56,588 bases of DNA from Hyphomicrobiales bacterium (lineage in GTDB: Bacteria; Pseudomonadota; Alphaproteobacteria; Rhizobiales; Rhizobiaceae). The notes below the pieces were generated by a model. It did no database searches. It was not told the DNA's origin and was given only the letters and a program-made list of their open reading frames with translations. The stretch lies in assembly GCA_900470195.1 (NCBI GenBank), contig UEIJ01000045.1, forward strand, positions 1 through 56,588, given 5' to 3'. Positions 34,827 to 43,483 of the stretch are shown piece after piece. A program made the position numbers and the translations under genes. How positions within the stretch are numbered: the first letter of the stretch is position 1; each line of letters starts with the position of its first letter.

Positions 34827-36056
34827 TTACGCAGAGTCTTGTCCGCCATTCGCCTTCATCCCTGAAAACAGAAGCTGACTGATTGAAAAGGTCCCTCCCC
34901 TCGCCTTCTGTGTCAGAGATCGCAGATATCCACCAGGCGAGTTGATCGACGCCAGTTTCTGCAGGATCCACGCAATAGCGGTTGAAGCGGTTTCTGCGCC
35001 CATGAAATGTATAGCTTCCTGATAGGCTGACTGACTGATGCCGAGAAAGCTAGAGACAATCCGCGAAGCATCGAAAAGCTCACGCCATGTGTTAATCCCT
35101 TTAGCACCATACTCACGGATATCTGGACAGGTTCGAAGCACTTGATCGAGAGAAATTGAAGTTCGAGTTCGATCAGAGTTTTCACTTTCGCTGTCGACAG
35201 GAACGGATGCTTCCGACGAAAGCACCTTCAAATCAATCTTTTCGCCATTTTGAGATTCAAAAAGGGATTCTGGCAGGGATTCATTATGCTGCCGCTTAGA
35301 TTGAGCGACGCTGCCGCTCATTTCTGGAACAATCTCTATTGTTTTCAAAGCGATAGCTATTTCGCCACCAATGGCTTCAAGATCGGCCTTGATAGCGGAC
35401 AGTTCATCAAGAGATGCGCGGCGAGGGATAGTGTCGACAATGGCACGGAAACGAATGAACAATGCTTCGAGACGCTCACTGAGCTCACCTGTTTCTTTGG
35501 CGCTATCCGCAAAAGCTGCCGCCATATCTCGGCGCATGACCGACACTTCGTCGCGAAGACGCTTCAGTGTTTTCTGATCGGCGAGAATTTTATCCGCGAT
35601 TGCAGCAATTTCAGATGCGCGATCGAGCAAGGGCGCAAATGAAAAGCCGAAAGCAAGCTCGACGCCGCCTTCCCTATCTTTATGAGCATAGCGTTTGCGC
35701 GTCGGACTATCTTTGCGCGCAATGATCCCAGCTTCAATCAGAGATGCCAGATGTCGGCGCAGTGTGGACTCCGGCATGCCATGGGCGCGTAGCGAAAGCT
35801 GTCTATTGGATGGGAAAACGACGATGCCGCTTTTCTCAAGTAATTCATCGTCAGGCAGAAATGACAACAGCGAACTCAGCACAGCAAGGCAACGATCGTT
35901 CAGACCGAATTCTGCCTTAGCTACGCAGAGTTGTTTGTAAAGCGCCCATCTGTTAATGCCCCTCCCCTGCTCAGGCTTTTCCTGCCGATCAAAATTTTGG
36001 GCAAACACCTTCATTCGCCCAAGAAATGCGGACGTGTCAGTTTTAAAAATTTGCAT
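34827..36056 (-). CDS. repC: Replication initiator RepC
   Basis: A 409-residue RepC. The N-terminal half contains INRWALYKQLCVAKAEFGLN, then FPSNRQLSLRAHGMPESTLR, which forms the winged-helix DNA-binding region. The C-terminal region (LDQVLRTCPDIREYGAKGI and ASTAIAWILQKLASINSPGGYLR) is equally typical. RepC initiates replication at an origin normally located inside its own gene. It is the last gene of repABC and is limited by the antisense RNA encoded between repB and repC. Confidence 0.95.
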   Translation of the reverse strand: MQIFKTDTSAFLGRMKVFAQNFDRQEKPEQGRGINRWALYKQLCVAKAEFGLNDRCLAVLSSLLSFLPDDELLEKSGIVVFPSNRQLSLRAHGMPESTLRRHLASLIEAGIIARKDSPTRKRYAHKDREGGVELAFGFSFAPLLDRASEIAAIADKILADQKTLKRLRDEVSVMRRDMAAAFADSAKETGELSERLEALFIRFRAIVDTIPRRASLDELSAIKADLEAIGGEIAIALKTIEIVPEMSGSVAQSKRQHNESLPESLFESQNGEKIDLKVLSSEASVPVDSESENSDRTRTSISLDQVLRTCPDIREYGAKGINTWRELFDASRIVSSFLGISQSAYQEAIHFMGAETASTAIAWILQKLASINSPGGYLRSLTQKARGGTFSISQLLFSGMKANGGQDSA

Positions 36057-36216
36057 TCCCTCTCACCTTTCAAAAGGCAAAAGAAATCCAACCGCCAAAA
36101 ATACGCTTATGACTCTTGACACCGATTCGGGGAAATGCGATTCTCAGTCTGCTAGAACTTTGAGAGAGGCTTCCACGACGGTAACGTTTGGGGGCCTTTT
36201 TCTTTTGCTAAGTCTC
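36057..36216. promoter_or_regulatory. repB-repC intergenic region (incompatibility locus)
   Basis: The 160-bp gap carries the plus-strand promoter and antisense RNA described at 36150. In repABC plasmids this region is an incompatibility determinant that controls repC translation. Confidence 0.75.
36150..36206 (+). ncRNA. Predicted counter-transcribed RNA (ctRNA) of repABC
   Basis: Transcribed opposite to repC. A TTGACA -35 is at 36116-36121 with a weak -10 (GATTCT, 36139-36144), giving a start near 36150. The RNA ends at a strong terminator: AGGCTTCC (36167-36174) pairs with GGGGGCCT (36190-36197, including G-U pairs), followed by a T-rich tract to about 36206. Length near 57 nt, as known for other repABC ctRNAs. 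The exact start is inferred. Confidence 0.75.
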
Positions 36217-37212
36217 CTAATTGGGCTGTTTACTGTTCTTATATTCTTCATATAAGCGCTTCATATTATCCGATATCCACGCTCCAAACGCTTTTCCTTC
36301 AGGCTCTGAGAACTCGACAGCATATCCTTTAGGTTTGGATTTGGTAACTGCTCTTAATTGTGAGTCATCAGATCGCCAGGCATGACCCGCTGTGCTTGTT
36401 GATACTTTGTTCGCTTTCTTAAGCGACGCGAAGATCGCTTCAAAGCGTTCGGTACTATTTAGAGTCTGCAGAGTTTCGTTCCGAATAACGGTTTCAAACG
36501 CGTTAGGCTTATTGGCTAGCAGTGTAGCCATCGAATCCCATTTCGGGCGTCCAATACCTGGCGCTGCGCCGATAGCCTGTATGAGCTCTTCAGGTAACTT
36601 TCGTGCCAACGCAATCATTTCGGACAAAACGCCTCTCGATGAGGTACCGAACGTTGCCATGATCACCGCTCTCGTCGTTCCACGATCTTCCAGGCGCCGA
36701 GCAAATAATGCCTTCTCAATAAAAGAGAGATCTTTGCGTTCAAGGTTTTCGTTACCTTGCGCTATAATCAACTCGTCGTCGGACAGGTCTCGAATGAACG
36801 ATTTGACCTTTACGCCAAGCTGTTTAAGGGCCGCAACGCGCCGATGTCCGTAAGCAAGTTGATAACGGCCGGATTGATCAGGATTTGGTCTTACAAGCAC
36901 GGGTACTGCCTGACCGTTCTCCTGAATGCTATTCAATAAGGCGTCAAAATCCGCGCCTGTATGCTCATCTAGGCGATCTTTGACAAAGGATGCATCAATG
37001 AGATTTGCATCGAGCTCTACAATAGCTTGGCCATCGGATAGCGCCTTGCGGAGCTCGTCAGCTTCATTCGAAAGGCCGGTGATGGCATCATTCATGCTTT
37101 GCAATGCGCCTGAAGACACCTGCGGCCGTCTAGGTGTGTTCTCAGCTGAGAACTCATGGTTAGTCGTAATCGGTGTTAGAAAATCTCGTAAAGCATCACG
37201 GCGCTTGTTCAT
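36217..37212 (-). CDS. repB: Plasmid partition protein RepB
   Basis: A 331-residue ParB-type protein. The ParB/Sulfiredoxin-like box is visible as GQAVPVLVRPNPDQSGRYQL then YGHRRVAALKQLGVKVKSFI, followed by ENLERKDLSFIEKALFARRL and a helix-turn-helix region. It binds parS and RepA to segregate the replicon. Its start overlaps repA by 4 bp. A parS site lies inside its N-terminal codons (37138-37153). Confidence 0.95.
   Translation of the reverse strand: MNKRRDALRDFLTPITTNHEFSAENTPRRPQVSSGALQSMNDAITGLSNEADELRKALSDGQAIVELDANLIDASFVKDRLDEHTGADFDALLNSIQENGQAVPVLVRPNPDQSGRYQLAYGHRRVAALKQLGVKVKSFIRDLSDDELIIAQGNENLERKDLSFIEKALFARRLEDRGTTRAVIMATFGTSSRGVLSEMIALARKLPEELIQAIGAAPGIGRPKWDSMATLLANKPNAFETVIRNETLQTLNSTERFEAIFASLKKANKVSTSTAGHAWRSDDSQLRAVTKSKPKGYAVEFSEPEGKAFGAWISDNMKRLYEEYKNSKQPN
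37138..37153. other. parS centromere site inside repB
   Basis: Perfect 16-bp palindrome GTTCTCAGCTGAGAAC, identical to the site upstream of repA. Palindromes of this type are the RepB-binding centromeres of repABC replicons. It encodes part of EFSAENTP in RepB. Confidence 0.85.
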
Positions 37213-38423
37213 TTTCTACTCCACGCATCTCTCACTAGTTCTTCGAGTTCATGATTGACGGCGTCGAGAGCTTCGATCGCACGATCATACGTCTGCCGAT
37301 GAAAGTTTTCGCGGCCGACCTCGTAAAGGGTTTGTTTCGTAATTCCCGCGTCTGATATCGCGGCGGACTTGACCATCGAATTAGTTAATACCCGATCTCC
37401 GAATAGTCCTTTAAGAAGGCCCGCGATCTGCGACTGGGAGCTGTCGTTTGGTTCGTAACGAGTAAGCACATAGCGAAACCAGTCATAGTTCGCATTGCCT
37501 CCTGCTCTTTCAACAACATCAAAAAGGCCAGCGGTCATGTGCAAGAATTGACTCATTGATGCTACATCGAGCATTTGGGGGTGAATTGTTACAAGCACCG
37601 AAGTTGCGGCACAGAGTGCCGACAGGGTCAGGTAACCAAGCGAAGGGGGGCAATCGAGAACCACTATGTCATAGTCGTCTTCCACACTTTTCAGCGCGGA
37701 TGCTACTCGTGTGAAAAACAATTTGTCAGTTGATCGCGACGCTGATGTTAAGGCGCGAGGAGTTTCGTGTTCAAATTCCTGCAATTCGAGATTACCAGGT
37801 ATGATATCGAGTCCGCTGAAATATGTAGCTTTTATGATGCTTTTGAGTGACCGTTGAGCTTCATCATACCTGATTGCACCGTAAAGCGTCTCATTAGGCT
37901 CGAGATCAAATTCCGGCTGTATTCCAAATAAAGCAGACAATGACGCTTGAGGATCTAGATCTGCGGCTAGAACACGATAACCGCGAAGTGCAAAGTACTG
38001 CGCTAAATGTGCAGCGGTAGTGGTTTTGCCTGAGCCACCTTTGAAATTAGTAACGGCTATCACCTGAAGTCGATCGTCTTCCCTACGACGTTGGTCATAG
38101 CTCTTTTTATTATTACTCAGGTGATGCCGGATAGCATGGATCTGCTCCAAGGAATAGAGACGCCTACCAGCGGCGTTCTTTTCCGCGTCTCCAATAATAC
38201 CGTCGTTTACGAGGGTGCGAAGATAAACGTCACTGATTCCAATCAGCTTTGCTGCCTCGCCGGGAGCAAATTTACGTAACTCTTTCTGTGCTGTCGGCGG
38301 GAATGCGCGTGCGCGAAGGTGTTGAAGCTGGGCGCTCAGTGTGTCAGCGTCCGCTTCAATAAGTCGAGTTAACGACTTTTCTACGGATTGCTTGACATTA
38401 GTGGCATTGGCGCTGTGGATCAT
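37209..38423 (-). CDS. repA: Plasmid partition ATPase RepA
   Basis: A 404-residue ParA-family protein. An N-terminal MerR-like helix-turn-helix (FAPGEAAKLIGISDVYLRTL) is followed by the deviant Walker A KGGSGKTTT (K133) and ADLDPQASLSALFG. Walker B is DIVVLDCPPSLGYLTLSAL. With RepB it partitions the replicon and represses the repABC promoter upstream at about 38424-38580. Confidence 0.95.
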   Translation of the reverse strand: MIHSANATNVKQSVEKSLTRLIEADADTLSAQLQHLRARAFPPTAQKELRKFAPGEAAKLIGISDVYLRTLVNDGIIGDAEKNAAGRRLYSLEQIHAIRHHLSNNKKSYDQRRREDDRLQVIAVTNFKGGSGKTTTAAHLAQYFALRGYRVLAADLDPQASLSALFGIQPEFDLEPNETLYGAIRYDEAQRSLKSIIKATYFSGLDIIPGNLELQEFEHETPRALTSASRSTDKLFFTRVASALKSVEDDYDIVVLDCPPSLGYLTLSALCAATSVLVTIHPQMLDVASMSQFLHMTAGLFDVVERAGGNANYDWFRYVLTRYEPNDSSQSQIAGLLKGLFGDRVLTNSMVKSAAISDAGITKQTLYEVGRENFHRQTYDRAIEALDAVNHELEELVRDAWSRK

Positions 38424-39025
38424 TAAAATCGCTCAACAAAGAAAATAATCGGATTGAGCGTCAGAATGACCGTATCGTTGTGAGTCGTCAACAACTTTAA
38501 AGTTAATGATAGGTTAACGCGGTCCAGGCAGAGAAGGCAATTACCCGCGATCAGGTAGGGTTGTACGCTGTCTCGCGAAGTGGCGAAACAAGATGTGTTC
38601 TCAGCTGAGAACAAGAGTTCGTGGAAGCCGGCTCAGGTCTATAACCTGACGAATAGTCAAGAACGGCTAATCGTCGCCGAGACGGGGTCGCGAGTGGCAC
38701 TCATTTGCCGAGACTGTCTTGTGAGATGCCTCCGCCCGAGATCAACGTCAAGCTCTCCTAGAGTGAACAGGATAAGCGATCACATCGGTAGGACTACGAT
38801 GATGGTGATGATCCATAAGCTTTAACAACAGGCGAAAGTGGCTCTCAGGGGCGTGCTCAACCTCATAATCCGAGATTGTGATCAGCACGATAACTGACAA
38901 GGGTGATTGTCGCGTTTGTGGAATTGTCGGAAAAGACCGCGGAAAAGCGCGTCGGCTGGGTTGCAATGAGAAGGTTTGTGCTGAGCAAAGTAGACAAGGC
39001 GCATTACTAACAAGGGAGTATTTCG
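38424..39025. promoter_or_regulatory. repABC promoter region and second parS
   Basis: About 600 bases without a convincing gene. It contains AT-rich sequence just upstream of repA, where the operon promoter should lie, and the parS site at 38597-38612. An open frame at 38580-38825 begins inside the parS region and looks non-coding. Confidence 0.5.
38597..38612. other. parS centromere site upstream of repA
   Basis: Second perfect copy of GTTCTCAGCTGAGAAC, about 174 bp upstream of the repA start. Two identical palindromes around repA/repB are strong support for their role as the partition site. Confidence 0.88.
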
Positions 39026-39277
39026 ATGGAAACGCCGCTTAGAATTAGAAACGTTCTGCTAAAAGCTTTCCTGATCAATCTGATGTTTATCATCTTTGCG
39101 TGGTTGATGTCGCTCAGCGGCATTACAACAAGTATGATGTCCGTCTTTTTTGGCTTTAGCGTCGATCAAACACACATGTACATGGCCAATATCATCGGGT
39201 TCTGGAAGATTCTGAACGTCGTCCTTTTCTTGATTCCCGCAATAGCGATCCATTGGGAATATCGCGCAAAGAGATGA
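39026..39277 (+). CDS. Small membrane protein of unknown function
   Basis: An 83-residue protein with two long hydrophobic segments (about residues 12-34 and 54-74) and a basic C-terminus (EYRAKR). AAGGGAG precedes the ATG by about 9 bp. It is isolated between repABC and the next minus-strand gene. No family recognised. Confidence 0.65.
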   Translation: METPLRIRNVLLKAFLINLMFIIFAWLMSLSGITTSMMSVFFGFSVDQTHMYMANIIGFWKILNVVLFLIPAIAIHWEYRAKR

Positions 39278-39560
39278 CCATGATAAGCTTGGCAACATTT
39301 TGCGACCCAGTCGCGTAAATGGATATGGACCGCAGCGTCGCCAGTCTCGTGAAGCAAATGGAGTTCGGCCCGTGGTGCTTCGCAGCGAAGAAGTTCTGTG
39401 AAAGCACGGACGATCCCCGCGCTTGCACTGTGGGAATGAGTTAGGCGTCCAGTTGGTGACGTAGATCGAGGTCATTCAATTCGGTGGACGGGCCAAGTGC
39501 TTCACAAGGAAAACGACTTCTTGTGCGATCGAACGGCGCTTTAGGCGAGCTGTACTTTTC

Positions 39561-40217
39561 TCAACGTTGGACGATCGCCAGTGCGACCACAACGACTATC
39601 GTCATAAAGCCTAGCGCCCCAAAGACGAGGGTGCCGAGTGCCCTTGCGAACGCCTTCGGTGTGCTGGAAAAGCCATCGTTGGTGGACCACCGTGTCAAGC
39701 ATGCGAGATACCAGATGGTGGCTGCCAGGAGAACGACAGCACCGGTTATCCGTGAGGTCTGAAATACCACGAGCGCTATTTCTACCGACAGCGCGAATGG
39801 AACAACCATATAGCACTGCCCATAAAATGCAGGACGAAGCGACGAGCGCGTGATGTCTTGGCCGGTTTGTTTCACGCGCTGGATGGCAAACAGCAGCGGA
39901 AACAGGCTGAAGATGACCGCCTGAAACAGAAGTCCGCTTCGTATATCCGCGAGCACGCCCGGAAGCTCTGCTTGGCTGGTGCCGAATGTCGCCTGAAGCC
40001 CGTGAGCGAGAAGAAGCGTCAGGAACAGAAAGAGAGGGGGCGAAAGAGCATCCTCGAACTGCTGGTCAGGCGGATCGGTCAGCTCCTTTTCAGCGTAGAG
40101 AGCCATCTCGACCGGACTGACGATGCAACGCCAAAGGGTTAGCGGATAGAATACAAGCCAGGACACGATCTCGTAGAGGAGGGCTTCGACCGAGCGTAGC
40201 AGGTTAATCAAATCCAT
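39561..40217 (-). CDS. Multi-pass membrane protein of unknown function
   Basis: About 218 residues with five or six predicted spans. The N-terminus (LLRSVEALLYEIVSWLVFYP, then LTLWRCIVSPVEMALYAEKE) is seen in uncharacterised rhizobial permease-like proteins. ATG 40217 has GGAGCG upstream; the longer frame to 40340 is less likely. No transport motif recognised. Confidence 0.65.
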   Translation of the reverse strand: MDLINLLRSVEALLYEIVSWLVFYPLTLWRCIVSPVEMALYAEKELTDPPDQQFEDALSPPLFLFLTLLLAHGLQATFGTSQAELPGVLADIRSGLLFQAVIFSLFPLLFAIQRVKQTGQDITRSSLRPAFYGQCYMVVPFALSVEIALVVFQTSRITGAVVLLAATIWYLACLTRWSTNDGFSSTPKAFARALGTLVFGALGFMTIVVVVALAIVQR

Positions 40218-40582
40218 GATAGCGCTCCTGGAGTTCCCACCAATCCGCTCATCTTTCCGTTCAGGTTTGCCCTTACACGCCCAATCGTCCTCTTGAGCAG
40301 TATCCCCGCGTTGGTGCCTGCGGGTAAACAAACACCGCAATTCAATTTAGCCATTGGAACAGCTATGCTGATTGGCTCCAGAAGAAAGGCGATGGCAAGA
40401 GTGCATAGCCGGCGCAGATCAATCCCCGCATATCGTCCGATTGGGTGGTATGTTTATGCGATATCTTCCCTGGGTTTACAACTCGCTGGCAGCGGGGTGT
40501 GCTGTTGACTCGGAGGAAAAACCATCGGACGAATTGTGCCACAAAACAGGGTCCGGTTAAGAAAGCTGCTAAAGGACAATTG

Positions 40583-40981
40583 ATGACGATGTTGCGCACC
40601 ATCTTGATGAGCCTTGTTGTGATACTGGCGACAGCTTGCCTGGCGGACAATGTCAGGCACGAAACGGTCAAGTTCGCTGCCGGGACATCCAGTTCGACCA
40701 TCAATTCGAAGCTGAAGGGTTACGATACAGTTGAATACAAACTGGGCGTTACGGCAGGTCAGAAAATGAGTGTCCAGCTCGATTCCAGAAATTCGAGCCT
40801 CTATTTTAACATCACCGCACCAGGCGCAAACGAGGCCCTCTACAACAGTTCGATCAATGGCAACGGCACGAGCGTCACAATCCCGTCGAGCGGAAACTAC
40901 GTCATCCAGGTCTACTTGATGCGCAACGCCGCCCGGCGTGGGGAAACGGCGGAGTACGCGCTTACCCTCTACGTAGAATAA
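40583..40981 (+). CDS. PliG-like periplasmic lysozyme-inhibitor homologue
   Basis: A 132-residue exported protein. The N-terminus LRTILMSLVVILATACLAD is a signal peptide, and ATAC may be a lipobox. The mature part (VKFAAGTSSSTINSKLKGYD, TVEYKLGVTAGQKMSVQLDS, YVIQVYLMRNAARRGETAEY) resembles PliG, the periplasmic inhibitor of goose-type lysozyme, including the conserved 'YxxxVYLMRxxARR' end. It would protect peptidoglycan from host or competitor lysozyme. AAAGGA precedes the ATG. Confidence 0.75.
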   Translation: MTMLRTILMSLVVILATACLADNVRHETVKFAAGTSSSTINSKLKGYDTVEYKLGVTAGQKMSVQLDSRNSSLYFNITAPGANEALYNSSINGNGTSVTIPSSGNYVIQVYLMRNAARRGETAEYALTLYVE

Positions 40982-41353
40982 AGGGCATTCTAGTGCCGGG
41001 GACGGCACCTTCCCCACTATAACAGTTCATCGTTCGTATTGGCCTTTGCTCCGCTGCGTCATCTGGCATTAATGTAATAGTCAGAAGCCTGAAGCAGGGA
41101 GCGATGACTGAATCCTTGGGAAAGGCCAACTGTTATCAATGCCCGCAAGGCTTCCAGAAACGCTACCGAGATAATCCGGCTCAGGCCGAAGGCAAATAGT
41201 CAGGAACATCAGGCGACTGATCGGTTGTCGTGTTAAAATGAATGGTGAGTTGACGTTGAAGTCCTTGTTTGAAATTGGGTAGTCTGTGAGAAGCCGCCCA
41301 TTTACGCCGGTTGTGGAACGTAGGCGCTAGTGACGGCAGCAATAATTATGCAT
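40982..41353. other. Intergenic stretch without a recognised gene
   Basis: About 370 bases between convergent genes. No coding frame with a credible start, no clear terminator hairpin with a U-run and no repeat was seen. Confidence 0.35.
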
Positions 41354-42031
41354 CTACGGGAAGGCTTCTCTGGTTGGTCGGGCTTGGGTCAGCATTATCT
41401 GGGCCAATGCCTCTAGTTCCAGTCGAGCTACGTTGTGGCCACAATCGAGAGAAAAGGTTGACCAATCCGTTTCCTCGCTCAAGCGTTGGTAAAGGTCGAG
41501 GAATGGACTTCCATCCCATCCATGTGCGCCAACGAAGACCTTACGAGGTATTTCACGCCAGCGTCCGGTTAAAGTGATTGACTGGAGAAATGTCGCGATT
41601 GGCTGTGGGCGGCATCGTGGGTCCAGATTGGAAGGCGGGGCACAATTCAGCCCGTCACCTTTTGCACCTGCGATGAACATGTCTCGAAAACGCGGTGTGG
41701 TCAGCGACCAGACCGAGTCGCCGGTTTCTGGGACATAAGCGTCAACATAGACCAGTGAGCGGATGCGCGACGGAACGGCGTCGGCTACGCCGCTTACGAT
41801 CATTCCTCCGTAGGATTGCCCGACAAGGATCAAATCGTCACTATGCGACTTCACGACATCAACGACCTCGCTTACATGAGTTTCAAGATTGGCCGATGGG
41901 GCAGGCGTATCACCGAGCCCCGAAAGTGTGATTGGCACAACCATGTGCCCGTGCCCTGCGAGGATATCTGCTACTTTCTGGTAGACCCAGCCGCCCTGCC
42001 AGCCTCCGGCGATCAGAATGAAAGTGGCCAT
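41354..42031 (-). CDS. Alpha/beta hydrolase
   Basis: A 225-residue alpha/beta-hydrolase of the esterase/methylesterase (salicylate-binding-protein-like) type. Features are FILIAGGWQGGWVYQ (oxyanion region), the nucleophile Ser in LVGQSYGGMIVSGVAD, LVYVDAYVPETGDS and the catalytic His in DCGHNVARLELEALA. Substrate unknown; probably a small ester or lactone in the cytosol. Confidence 0.85.
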   Translation of the reverse strand: MATFILIAGGWQGGWVYQKVADILAGHGHMVVPITLSGLGDTPAPSANLETHVSEVVDVVKSHSDDLILVGQSYGGMIVSGVADAVPSRIRSLVYVDAYVPETGDSVWSLTTPRFRDMFIAGAKGDGLNCAPPSNLDPRCRPQPIATFLQSITLTGRWREIPRKVFVGAHGWDGSPFLDLYQRLSEETDWSTFSLDCGHNVARLELEALAQIMLTQARPTREAFP

Positions 42032-42101
42032 AATAATCGTTCCTATCGTTGGTGCGGTAACGAACTGAAGAATAGACCGCTTTTGCGCCCAAACCGGTCA
42101 T

Positions 42102-42623
42102 TCAGCGTAATCGCAGTTCTTCATGTATCACGACCGGCGGGAATTGGATGAAATCTGCCGAGTCGAATTCGACGGCGAACGCGAGTCTTCTGGTTTCTGC
42201 CCAGCCGATAGCTGCCGCTCTGGCCGACTGCGGTACCTTAGTTGCCAAGGAGCAGTGAGGAACCCAGCGACCAACGCGGTAATGTTCGTGACAGCTCAGG
42301 GGATCGAAGTGGCCGTGTAATCTGCTGTGTAGGTCAGATAGAGCGTGGTTCGAACGCGGTTCTGCCCAGAGAATCATAGTCTCATTGTCAAAATATTGTA
42401 CTGTGTCGAAGGTAATTAAAAGTTTTCCCTGTGCTGAAAAGACCTCTGCCATGATTGCGCTAACGTCGCCTGGCCATTGCTCGAACACCGCAAGTGTCAG
42501 ATGGGGCGGATACCCTAATTCCAGCATCGAGCCTTTCGGTTCAAATACGCTCGCCTCATTCCAAAGCTTCAGGATTTCAACTGCGGTAGCGTTGCAGCTT
42601 TTCAAGCTGACTCCATAGGGCAT
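42102..42623 (-). CDS. 2'-5' RNA ligase / LigT-family phosphoesterase-like protein
   Basis: A 173-residue protein with two HxT/S-x motifs, HLTL (YPPHLTLAVFEQW) and HCSL (WVPHCSLATKV). These are the paired catalytic motifs of the 2H phosphoesterase superfamily, whose members act on 2',3'-cyclic phosphate RNA ends or cyclic nucleotides. Length fits. The physiological substrate is not predictable. Confidence 0.8.
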   Translation of the reverse strand: MPYGVSLKSCNATAVEILKLWNEASVFEPKGSMLELGYPPHLTLAVFEQWPGDVSAIMAEVFSAQGKLLITFDTVQYFDNETMILWAEPRSNHALSDLHSRLHGHFDPLSCHEHYRVGRWVPHCSLATKVPQSARAAAIGWAETRRLAFAVEFDSADFIQFPPVVIHEELRLR

Positions 42624-42810
42624 TCATTGCCTCCACCGAGTGTTTCTTTTAGACCCTACAGCAACTAGGTGTCGTCGGTCGAGCGTTCGCTTTGGGCCTC
42701 ATAACTGCCAATTGCAATACCTCAGTGTCGCTCAGCGGAAGCTAGAAGCTCACTGAGCTTGGCGTTGAACCCGTTTTGTTTGGCGCCGTATACGAACTGG
42801 GCAATCGCTC

Positions 42811-42838
42811 TTGCGTTGGTACCAATTATTGGTACAAT
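42811..42838 (+). promoter_or_regulatory. parDE promoter with internal operator palindrome
   Basis: TTGCGT (42811-42816) and TACAAT (42833-42838) are spaced 16 bp. Between and over the -10 is GTACCAAT-T-ATTGGTAC (42819-42835), perfect 8-bp arms around one base. This placement fits autorepression by the ribbon-helix-helix antitoxin. Confidence 0.75.
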
Positions 42839-42857
42839 CGCGTAAAGGAGTGAATAT

Positions 42858-43103
42858 ATGTCACGAAACACATCAGTTACGCTCGGTGATCACTTCGCCA
42901 ATTTCGTCGATTCACAGGTGAGGGGAGGGCGCTATGGCTCTGCCAGTGATGTTGTGCGTGCAGGATTGCGCCTTTTAGAAGAACATGAAACGCGCGTTAG
43001 GTCCTTGCAGGAGGCGCTGATTGCGGGCGAAGAGTCTGGTCAGTCGAAGCCCTTGGATCGTGAGGGCTTCCTGCAAAGAATGAAGACGAAGCATGCGCTT
43101 TGA
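42858..43103 (+). CDS. parD: ParD-type antitoxin
   Basis: An 81-residue ribbon-helix-helix protein: SVTLGDHFANFVDSQVRGGR forms the beta strand and first helix, and YGSASDVVRAGLRLLEEHE the second helix. The flexible C-terminus binds the toxin. AAAGGAG precedes the ATG; it overlaps the toxin gene by 11 bp. Represses its own promoter with the toxin as co-repressor. Confidence 0.92.
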   Translation: MSRNTSVTLGDHFANFVDSQVRGGRYGSASDVVRAGLRLLEEHETRVRSLQEALIAGEESGQSKPLDREGFLQRMKTKHAL

Positions 43104-43386
43104 TGGGTATCAGCTTACACCGCTTGCCGAGGCCGATCTCGAAGATATCTGGGTTTACACCTTACGCGAATGGTCATTAGAGCAAGCAAATAGCTACATC
43201 AATGACGTCATGGATGCTTTTGAAGGGTTAACGGACGGGAGCAAGCGTGGTCGGTTGACGGACATCCGACCAGGTTATCTCAAATATGCCGTCGGATCCC
43301 ATGTGATCTATTTCCGGGAGCACGAGAACACGCTGCTTGTTGTGCGTATTTTGCACGGGCGTATGGACATTGGGCGGCACTTGTAA
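43093..43386 (+). CDS. parE: ParE-type toxin
   Basis: A 97-residue toxin of the RelE/ParE superfamily. Typical segments are YQLTPLAEADLEDIWVYTLR, GSKRGRLTDIRPGYLKYAVG, SHVIYFREHENTLLVVRILH and the C-terminal GRMDIGRHL. ParE toxins poison DNA gyrase. With ParD it probably stabilises the replicon. Confidence 0.92.
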   Translation: MRFDGYQLTPLAEADLEDIWVYTLREWSLEQANSYINDVMDAFEGLTDGSKRGRLTDIRPGYLKYAVGSHVIYFREHENTLLVVRILHGRMDIGRHL

Positions 43387-43483
43387 CGCATATTGTGCTG
43401 CATTATCGAAAGTTCCAATGGCGGAGGATTGTCTATCACATTGATTGAAGGACGGCCTCTCGGCCGAATGGTCCGTCAGGCGC

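Noticed and set aside
38580..38825. Possible small gene upstream of repA on the plus strand
   Set aside because: It starts inside the parS region, has no clear ribosome site and ends in low-complexity residues; more likely regulatory DNA.
39059..39475. 138-codon minus-strand frame opposite the small membrane gene
   Set aside because: The plus-strand gene has a ribosome site and clear membrane segments; the minus frame looks random.
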